This document shows, one piece after another, positions 1 through 5,248 of a stretch of 14,382 bases of DNA. The DNA lies in contig JAJZTU010000056.1 of the NCBI GenBank assembly GCA_021848765.1, positions 1 through 14,382 of the forward strand. Reading direction: 5' to 3'. The number at the start of each line of letters is the position of its first letter. Positions within the stretch are counted from its first letter, which is position 1. The notes under the pieces were generated by a model that was given only the letters and a program-made list of their open reading frames with translations, did no database searches and was not told the origin of the DNA. Both the position numbers and the translations under genes were made by a program. The stretch is from Bacillota bacterium. GTDB taxonomy: Bacteria; Bacillota; GCA-003054495; Carboxydocellales; JAJZTU01.

Positions 1-11
1 TTATACTTCAT
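1..11 (-). CDS. 5' end of a further gene (runs off the window)
   Basis: Only ATG AAG TAT and two more bases are inside the window. The case for a real start is the near-perfect Shine-Dalgarno sequence AGAGGAGGT at 27-19 with a 7-nt gap to the ATG. The gene would be transcribed in the same direction as the regulator, about 85 nt after its stop. Nothing can be said about its product. The start lies just downstream of an inverted repeat that covers its ribosome binding site. Confidence 0.5.
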
Positions 12-16
12 GTTGA

Positions 17-90
17 GTACCTCCTCTGTTATTTAAGGGTCACTTCGCGAAAGCTGACACCTCGTATATTAACAGGAGGTACTTTTTTTT
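17..90. promoter_or_regulatory. Inverted repeat covering a Shine-Dalgarno site; also terminator-like on the + strand
   Basis: The arms at 17-32 and 70-82 are complementary: 8 bp (GTACCTCC/GGAGGTAC) plus 5 bp (TGTTA/TAACA), with a 2-nt bulge in one arm. The loop holds a second hairpin (GTCA..CTTT/GAAG..TGAC, about 42-61). Read on the minus strand, the distal arm contains the Shine-Dalgarno sequence of the gene starting at 11, so folding would hide it. Read on the plus strand, the stem is followed directly by eight T residues (83-90), as in a Rho-independent terminator. Either role is possible: translational control of the downstream gene, or a terminator for a plus-strand gene left of the window. 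Confidence 0.45.
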
Positions 91-97
91 GCAAAGG

Positions 98-1336
98 TCA
101 TTTTAATTCATTACAGGAATGCTCCTTTAATAACGCGGGAAACTGCTTTAAGGTTAGCAATGTCTCATGCTTGTCAATAATATTGAACGCGCTTTCGAGT
201 GCATGCTTGATTTCTCTGATGTTTCCCGGCCAGTCATAGGCAAGAAACGCACTTACAACCTTACCGTCCAGACCCAGTACATTTGTGTGGAAAAGCCGGT
301 TGTATTCTTTTATAAAGTGATCGACAAGAACGAGAATATCTTCCTTTCGTTCCCTCACGGGTGGTATACTCAGGACGAAGGCCGACAGACGGTAATAGAG
401 GTCCCTTCTTAGCTGCTTATCTTCAATTAATTCTAAGGGGCTTTGGTTGGTCGCGCTTATTATGCGGCATTGGATTGCATAGTCTTTATTGGAGCCAATC
501 CTGCGCACCTTTTTTTCTTGCAAAGCCCGCAGCAGTTTTGCCTGCATAGAGACAGGCAGCGAATTAACTTCATCCAGGAACAATGTGCCTTTGCCCGCCT
601 CTTCAAAAAGTCCTTGAGCCGATGTGGCTCCGGTAAAAGCACCTTTAACGCTACCGAAGAGCAAACTCTCGAGCAAATTCTCAGGAATAGCCGCGCAATT
701 CACAGCGACAAAGGGTTCATTGGGAGTGCTGGCATTGTGTATACCCTGTGTGAAAAGCTCCTTGCCTGTGCCTGTTTCGCCAAAAACCATGATATTTGAG
801 GGGTGTGAAGCCAGCTTTTTGGCAACTTCAACACATTCCCCCATGGCCTGGCTTTTGAAAACTAAATCTTCAAGGGTGTAGCTGGTTCCGTTCTGGACGT
901 TTCGGACCATATTCCTCGGATCATAACTGCGCTGCAATTCATATGTACGCTCGATGTATGAGTCGGGCGAAGTTATATCACGGCCTACGCTGTAAACCGC
1001 CTTGAGTTCTCCATTTTCAAAGTAAGGGTAAGTACTAGCAATTATTCTAATTTCTTTTCCGTTGACTGCAGTATGAGAATCTTCGATTTCAAGCTTCGGG
1101 ATACCCTCTTTTAGCAATTGAGCATGCGTAAGAATGTTGTCGCCCCATACCGCTTCTTCAGTCAAACCGATAGCTATTTTCTTTCCATTTACGTCCAGCT
1201 TTTCAGTTGCACGGTTAAAATAAATAATAACACCATCTTTGTCAGTAGCATAAATACATTCGTAAACATGATCAAGGATGTCTTCCAACATGCGCACTCT
1301 GCTTTCAAGCTGGCGGATATAATCGTTATGTTTCAT
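98..1336 (-). CDS. Sigma-54-type activator, PAS plus AAA+ domains, no C-terminal HTH
   Basis: A 412-residue enhancer-binding-type regulator, probably sensing a small molecule and activating sigma-54 RNA polymerase. A short N-terminal helix (1-20) leads into a PAS domain (about 15-122). The AAA+ domain has Walker A GETGTGKE (186-193), the sigma-54 contact loop GAFTGA (232-237), Walker B TLFLDE (251-256), arginine-finger region LRRDLYYRL (309-317) and sensor II WPGNIRE (369-375). It ends about 35 residues later, without the Fis-type helix-turn-helix usual for the family, and only 86 nt separate its stop from the next start, so no room is left for one. I chose ATG at 1336 (GGGGG Shine-Dalgarno, 8-nt gap) over GTG at 1345, which lies inside that Shine-Dalgarno sequence. 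Its position next to the bam genes suggests it controls aromatic degradation, but no cognate sigma-54 promoter is visible here. Confidence 0.87.
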   Translation of the reverse strand: MKHNDYIRQLESRVRMLEDILDHVYECIYATDKDGVIIYFNRATEKLDVNGKKIAIGLTEEAVWGDNILTHAQLLKEGIPKLEIEDSHTAVNGKEIRIIASTYPYFENGELKAVYSVGRDITSPDSYIERTYELQRSYDPRNMVRNVQNGTSYTLEDLVFKSQAMGECVEVAKKLASHPSNIMVFGETGTGKELFTQGIHNASTPNEPFVAVNCAAIPENLLESLLFGSVKGAFTGATSAQGLFEEAGKGTLFLDEVNSLPVSMQAKLLRALQEKKVRRIGSNKDYAIQCRIISATNQSPLELIEDKQLRRDLYYRLSAFVLSIPPVRERKEDILVLVDHFIKEYNRLFHTNVLGLDGKVVSAFLAYDWPGNIREIKHALESAFNIIDKHETLLTLKQFPALLKEHSCNELK

Positions 1337-1354
1337 GAAAAGCACCCCCTTTTA

Positions 1355-1366
1355 TTTGTTAACAAA
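1355..1366. promoter_or_regulatory. Perfect 12-bp palindrome near the predicted transcription start (possible operator)
   Basis: TTTGTTAACAAA is a perfect dyad just downstream of the predicted -10 box of the regulator gene, where a repressor or autoregulator could block transcription. AT-rich palindromes of this size occur by chance, so the position is the main argument. Confidence 0.25.
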
Positions 1367-1367
1367 A

Positions 1368-1396
1368 AGTATAGCAGTATAAATGGGCAAAGTCCA
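1368..1396 (-). promoter_or_regulatory. Candidate sigma-A promoter of the regulator gene
   Basis: On the minus strand, TGGACT (1396-1391, 4/6 to TTGACA) is separated by exactly 17 nt from TATACT (1373-1368, 5/6 to TATAAT). The -10 box is preceded by an extended TG motif (TGC). Transcription would start near 1361, giving a leader of about 25 nt with the GGGGG ribosome binding site. This would give the regulator a housekeeping promoter separate from the bam operon. Confidence 0.5.
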
Positions 1397-1596
1397 TTGC
1401 AAGCACCCTGAAGTAACATACTCTTATGGGCGTGTCGACACCACGTGAGATGTATTGAAGGATGCTTTTAATGGACTAAATCAATCTTAACCATATGTTA
1501 GAAGTGCATCAAAAGGCAACGAAAATGAATTAGTAGATGCCAACATTATCAGTATACATAAATGTTAATTTTCGTCTACAGTTTAGCATTCAAAAG
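1397..1596. other. Upstream part of the bamI-regulator gap with dyad symmetries, no gene
   Basis: I see no credible gene here. The region is AT-rich and holds several symmetric elements. GTGTCGACAC (1432-1441) abuts CACGTG (1442-1447). A near-palindrome centred on GTATAC runs from AACATT (1542-1547) to AATGTT (1561-1566). ACGAAAAT (1519-1526) is the exact inverse of ATTTTCGT (1568-1575). These could be binding sites for the adjacent activator or another regulator. I found no -24/-12 sigma-54 promoter (TGGC...TTGC type). Confidence 0.3.
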
Positions 1597-1619
1597 AAAA
1601 AAATGGAACTGAACGGTTC
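1597..1619 (-). terminator. Weak candidate terminator after bamI
   Basis: On the minus strand, about 22 nt after the bamI stop, a short stem GAAC/GTTC (4 bp, 6-nt loop, 1619-1606) is followed by CA and then seven T residues (1603-1597). The T tract is good but the stem is short, so termination would be partial at best. It would separate the bam operon from the regulator, which appears to have its own promoter. Confidence 0.3.
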
Positions 1620-1640
1620 GCAAGGCAATTTATCAACCTA

Positions 1641-2246
1641 TTATTCCGTCACAGACTGCAATGAAGGGAACGACAATGCCTGGGTTAAAACATAAGCCGC
1701 CTGGAGTGCCTCCGTTGGACAAAGGGGAAAACACTCTTTACAGTTTTCGCACTCCTGGGAAGCAATCTCGGGAATGAAACTAATCTCCCTGTTGGTTCCC
1801 CTGTCCACAAATGTAATAACTTCTTTCTTCTTAATCTCCGCACAGTACCTGACGCAGAGGCCGCAGTGGATGCAGAAGGATGACTCCTTTTGGAACCTGT
1901 TTTTGTCTGCACCATACTCTTCGGCATAAGCCTGCAGATCCCTGGAAGCAGGGGCATGGGCCAGCATTAGCTCCAACAGCATCTTGCGGATCTGGTCTAC
2001 CTTCTCGGTCCGGGTCCTGACAATCAGATCTTTTTCCACCGGGTAAAGACAGGCAGCGACCAGCTTCGACCGGCCGCGGATTTCCGCTTCCACTGTACAA
2101 AGGCGGCAGCCGCCATACGGCTCTAGTTTTTCATAATAGCAAAGGGTGGGAATCTCTACTCCGACTTCTTTGGCCGCCTGCAGAATGGTCATACCCTCAC
2201 TGGCTTCAAATTCTCTGCCATCAATTTTAATAAGGATTTTGCTCAT
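1641..2246 (-). CDS. bamI: BamI, NuoG-like iron-sulfur subunit of the class II benzoyl-CoA reductase complex
   Basis: A 201-residue soluble electron-transfer protein with three predicted clusters. The N-terminal plant-type ferredoxin domain binds a [2Fe-2S] cluster through C36, C47, C50 and C66. Two [4Fe-4S] clusters follow, at C125/C128/C131/C135 and C166/C169/C172/C176. This matches the N-terminal part of NuoG or the HndD/HydA type; the catalytic H-cluster or molybdopterin part is absent, so it only carries electrons. The ATG has the Shine-Dalgarno sequence AGAGGGAGT with an 8-nt gap and lies 31 nt after bamH. As last gene of the bamGHI set it should pass electrons between BamH flavin and the Hdr-like BamDEF module. 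The bamI symbol rests mainly on gene order, since similar subunits occur in NADP-reducing hydrogenases. Confidence 0.87.
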   Translation of the reverse strand: MSKILIKIDGREFEASEGMTILQAAKEVGVEIPTLCYYEKLEPYGGCRLCTVEAEIRGRSKLVAACLYPVEKDLIVRTRTEKVDQIRKMLLELMLAHAPASRDLQAYAEEYGADKNRFQKESSFCIHCGLCVRYCAEIKKKEVITFVDRGTNREISFIPEIASQECENCKECFPLCPTEALQAAYVLTQALSFPSLQSVTE

Positions 2247-2277
2247 TTTTCTTTACTCCCTCTGGTTTTAGTTCCCG

Positions 2278-3957
2278 CTACTGCAGGTTCTTGCAGAAAT
2301 GAGCTGGGCACCGCTTCTCTTTGATATGGGCCTCAAATTCATCTCTGAAGTAATTCAACATGCCCAGCAAGGGGGCGGGGGCAGTCCTACCCAAGGAACA
2401 AAGGGCCGCTTCGCCAACTACCTCAGATATCTCCTCCAAGAGTTCGATATCCCCCTCTTTTCCTTTTCCTTCAGTAATATTGGTGAGGATGTTCAGCATC
2501 TGCCTGACACCTTCACGGCAGGGCACACATTTCCCGCAGGATTCTTCGGAAAGGAATTTCATGAAGAACCTGGCCAGGTCAACCATACAGGTATCTTCGT
2601 CCAATACCATCAAAGCACCTGCGCCAATCTGGGCCCCCACTTTGGCCAGTCCGTCAAAATCCAGCGGTGTGTCAATCATACTTGCAGGAAGCGAACCTCC
2701 CATAGCGCCGCCAAAGTGCACGGCTTTCAGTTTCTTACCATTGGGAATGCCTCCGCCAAAGCCGTACACTATCTCTTTTAACGAGGTGCCGAAGGGTACT
2801 TCCACGACCCCGGTGTTACATACATTGCCAAAGAAGGATATCAGTTTTGTACCTTTACTTCGCTCTGTCCCGATAGTGCTATACCACTCAGAGCCCTTAC
2901 TGATGATCTGGGGTACGTTAGCCCAGGTCTCAATGTTGTTCAGGTTACTCGGTTTCCCCCAGATACCGCTTACCGAGGTACGGATATATTTAGGTGTCGG
3001 CTCCGGGGCCTTACCTTCGATGGACCTCATCAACGCACTGGACTCACCGGAAACAAATATCCCGATATCGAAATGCACTTCCACTTCAAAGTCAAAGCCT
3101 GAACCCATGATATCCTTACCCAGCAGTCCATACTCCTCCGCCTGTTTGAGGGCGGTACGGATGTTTGCCAACAATTCAGGCGAGTCATGCCTGGTGTAGA
3201 TGAATCCTAAGTGTGACCCGATGGCATATGCCCCGATGATAAGGCCTTCCAACACCAGGTGCGGGTTACCTGTGAACAGCGCCCTGTCCATGAACGCACC
3301 GGGCTCACCCTCGTGGCCGTTGACGATTACATATTTAACCTTCTCCGGCGCATTCCTGGTAGTCTCCCACTTGGACCCGGCGGGGAACCCGCCGCCCCCA
3401 CGACCACGCAGGTTGGCTTTCTTTATCTCTTCAAGAACCTGTTCAGGAGTCATTTCAAAAAGAGCTTTAGATAACCCGGCATACCCGCCTAAGGCCAGGT
3501 ATTCATCGATGTCCTTGGGATTTATCATCGGGTTATTGCCCATAAGCAGTCTGGTCTGGTTCTTGTAGTATGGTATGTCAGACTGGCGCACTGCTTTTTC
3601 ACCGGTAGCCGGGTCTGTATAGACCAGGCGATCAACTACCTGATTCCCCACCACAGTCTGGGCCACAATTTCAGGGACATCCTCAAGGGTTACCCCTGTA
3701 TAGCATATCTCTTCGGGATATATAACGACAAAGGGGCCTTTCTCACAGAAGCCGTGGCAGCCCGTTGCCCTGACATCAACTTTACCGTCCAGTGATTGTT
3801 TGCCGAGTTCTTCAGTAAAAACACTGATGATCCCTTCGTTGCGGCCGGAGCAGCCGTTGCCGTTACATACCGCGATACAGAGCTTATTGGGGTCTCTTTT
3901 TGATAAGATGCCAAGCCTTCGTTCTTCCAATTCAGCAGCTGAATTTATTCGTGCCAT
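2278..3957 (-). CDS. bamH: BamH, NuoF-like flavoprotein subunit
   Basis: A 559-residue NuoF/HndC-type protein. An N-terminal thioredoxin-like [2Fe-2S] domain (C31, C36, C67, C71) precedes the FMN and nucleotide-binding domain with the glycine-rich stretch GRGGGGFPAGSKW (185-197). A [4Fe-4S] site is formed by C474, C477, C480 and C520. Two points are unusual. The motif usually written NADE(S/G)xPG reads NGHEGEPG (213-220), altering residues around the NADH site. The protein also stops at CPAHFCKNLQ, exactly where many HndC/HydB homologues continue into a two-cluster ferredoxin domain; BamI directly downstream may supply those clusters. The start ATG is 9 nt after the bamG stop, with Shine-Dalgarno GAGGGA. 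Its partner, NAD(H) or ferredoxin, cannot be decided from sequence. Confidence 0.9.
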   Translation of the reverse strand: MARINSAAELEERRLGILSKRDPNKLCIAVCNGNGCSGRNEGIISVFTEELGKQSLDGKVDVRATGCHGFCEKGPFVVIYPEEICYTGVTLEDVPEIVAQTVVGNQVVDRLVYTDPATGEKAVRQSDIPYYKNQTRLLMGNNPMINPKDIDEYLALGGYAGLSKALFEMTPEQVLEEIKKANLRGRGGGGFPAGSKWETTRNAPEKVKYVIVNGHEGEPGAFMDRALFTGNPHLVLEGLIIGAYAIGSHLGFIYTRHDSPELLANIRTALKQAEEYGLLGKDIMGSGFDFEVEVHFDIGIFVSGESSALMRSIEGKAPEPTPKYIRTSVSGIWGKPSNLNNIETWANVPQIISKGSEWYSTIGTERSKGTKLISFFGNVCNTGVVEVPFGTSLKEIVYGFGGGIPNGKKLKAVHFGGAMGGSLPASMIDTPLDFDGLAKVGAQIGAGALMVLDEDTCMVDLARFFMKFLSEESCGKCVPCREGVRQMLNILTNITEGKGKEGDIELLEEISEVVGEAALCSLGRTAPAPLLGMLNYFRDEFEAHIKEKRCPAHFCKNLQ

Positions 3958-3966
3958 AATCTTCCC

Positions 3967-4410
3967 TCACTCATAGTTTTTTAGCGCTTCGGCTGGCGAC
4001 ATCTTATCCTGAGTCTTCCCACCGATTTCCATCACCGGGCCGGAACAGCAGTTGCCCCGGCAGCAGCCGATTTCCAGGCTGAACTTCCCATCGGAGTCCG
4101 TCTCACCCGGTTTGATCCCGGTCAGTTCCTGCACTTCCTTCAGAAGGCGCTCTGCACCCCGAACATGACAGGCATTACCCATGCAAATATGGATCTCGTT
4201 ATGGCCTTTGGGAACCAGGCTGAATGTTTTGTACATGGTAGCTATGCGCATTACCTGCCTAAAGGACACGTCTAATTTCTCACTGACCGTCTTCAATACT
4301 TCTCTTGGCAGCCAACGGTTCTCTTCCTGAATTTCCATCAGAATCTGAATCAGGAAGCGGGCCTGGCCTTGATATTTATTAATAATATGGTCAATTGCAG
4401 CATTATCCAT
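3967..4410 (-). CDS. bamG: BamG, NuoE-like [2Fe-2S] subunit
   Basis: A 147-residue NuoE/HndA-type protein: an N-terminal helical bundle followed by a thioredoxin-like fold binding one [2Fe-2S] cluster. The expected ligands are visible as C76 and C81 (CMGNAC) and C117 and C121 (CCRGNC), although extra adjacent cysteines (C116, C122) make the second pair slightly ambiguous. Length is normal for the family. It works with BamH as the flavin-proximal electron carrier. It starts 24 nt after bamF and ends 9 nt before bamH, so the three are surely co-transcribed. The Shine-Dalgarno sequence GGAGG lies somewhat far (about 14 nt) from the ATG, but no better in-frame start exists. It ends in TGA used as an ordinary stop. 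Confidence 0.9.
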   Translation of the reverse strand: MDNAAIDHIINKYQGQARFLIQILMEIQEENRWLPREVLKTVSEKLDVSFRQVMRIATMYKTFSLVPKGHNEIHICMGNACHVRGAERLLKEVQELTGIKPGETDSDGKFSLEIGCCRGNCCSGPVMEIGGKTQDKMSPAEALKNYE

Positions 4411-4434
4411 AGCCTCTGTCCAAACCTCCTTCCT

Positions 4435-5202
4435 TTATACAATGACAAAACGCTCCAAGTCTTCCTCATACCTGACTAATCCGTGCTTTGCTGAATCACT
4501 TAGGTGTCTAGCTACTTCAGACTGGGCCAGGCCAATAGTGTTTGATATTTCTGCAGTCGAAAGGGGCTTTTCCCGCAGGACTGACATAATTTGGCTGATA
4601 GCCAATTTGTCTGCAATCAATTCACGGAATAACCTGTCTAACTCTTCACTGGCATAGAATTCCTCATATTCCTCCACTGTACCGAATCGTACCCTAAGCC
4701 TCTCATTCAGCACTACCTTGATGAAGGGGATTAACTGAGTAACTGCTTCCAGCTTTAACTGTAATATTTCTTTATCTATGCCTTCACCCTTACCCAAGGG
4801 TCCCAATTCCTTCACCTCTTGAGCAAAGTCGTTGGTTATCTCAGCAAACCTGATACCTTCACCAGCAGATACGCTCTCCAGCCTTAACCTGTCGGGGTTA
4901 AGCCCGATGTGGGCCAATATCCTTTTAACCAGGAGCACCATATTGACGGCATGGTAGTTGCCCCCGGTGTTATAATGGCAGTCGTTTAAGTGACAGCCGC
5001 CGATAAACACACCGTCTGCCCCGTTTGATAATGCCCTGAACACAAAGCCCAGGTCTACCCTGCCGGAACACATCATGCGTATTAATTTAGTGTAAGTTTT
5101 GTATTGTTGTCTGGAAACTCCAGCCAAATCTGCTGCGCCGTACGCTCACCAATTACACACAAAACCTAAGATTCTTGGCTTAAACTCGGTTCCTGTTCCC
5201 AC
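4435..5202 (-). CDS. bamF: BamF, MvhD-like selenoprotein with in-frame TGA (Sec19) and winged-helix-like C-terminus
   Basis: Reading from GTG at 5202, the frame runs VGTGTEFKPRILGFVCNW, then TGA (5148-5146), then AYGAADLAGVSRQQY and on to TAA at 4435: 255 residues. MvhD-family subunits have CNWC at this motif, so TGA replaces a conserved cluster cysteine and is read as selenocysteine. Further expected ligands are C45 (MCSGRVD), C70 and C75 (GCHLNDCH). The start is fixed by Shine-Dalgarno AGAGGGGGG with a 6-nt gap and an in-frame TAA at 5220. A SECIS-like hairpin follows the TGA. The downstream TTG at 5127 has no ribosome binding site and would lose the motif. The protein should pass electrons between the HdrA-like BamE and partners. 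Residues about 186-255 resemble a winged helix, longer than the roughly 140-residue MvhD. BamF of other anaerobes has been predicted to contain selenocysteine. Confidence 0.9.
5107..5148 (-). promoter_or_regulatory. Selenocysteine codon with downstream bacterial SECIS-like hairpin
   Basis: The TGA is at 5148-5146. A hairpin at 5127-5107 reads TTG-G-CTGGA-GTT-TCCAG-A-CAA on the minus strand: a 5-bp upper stem, one G/A mismatch, a 3-bp lower stem and a GUU apical loop. The loop begins 27 nt after the UGA and starts with G. Bacterial SECIS elements are described as having a small apical loop with a G in its first two positions, roughly 16-37 nt after the UGA, and this one fits. The stem overlaps codons for LAGVSRQ, as expected for elements inside the coding region. 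Confidence 0.82.
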
Positions 5203-5208
5203 TCTTAT

Positions 5209-5217
5209 CCCCCCTCT
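5209..5217 (-). promoter_or_regulatory. Ribosome binding site that fixes the bamF start
   Basis: AGAGGGGGG lies 6 nt upstream of the GTG at 5202. An in-frame TAA just ahead (5220-5218) excludes a longer protein. Together these show that translation begins before the TGA codon, so the TGA must be decoded for any BamF to be made. Confidence 0.8.
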
Positions 5218-5248
5218 TTAGTTAGCAATCCCGGTTTTTGGCGCTCTT

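Noticed and set aside
76..100. Read-through or selenocysteine at the TGA ending the regulator
   Set aside because: The 22 codons after it (PLQKKVPPVNIRGVSF...) match no domain and end at TAA; a normal stop is simpler.
2360..3199. Long plus-strand open frame (279 residues) opposite bamH
   Set aside because: It lies wholly inside a confident conserved gene on the other strand, has no ribosome binding site and shows no recognisable motif; a shadow frame.
1641..4410. Part of respiratory complex I (nuoEFG) or an NADP-reducing hydrogenase
   Set aside because: No membrane subunits and no hydrogenase H-cluster domain; the genes follow bamBCDEF with short spacers, the standard bamGHI arrangement.
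4435..5127. A 230-residue gene starting at TTG 5127, or a pseudogene broken by a stop
   Set aside because: No ribosome binding site precedes 5127. The conserved N-terminal half of the MvhD motif is encoded upstream in the same frame across TGA, with a good start and a SECIS-like hairpin.
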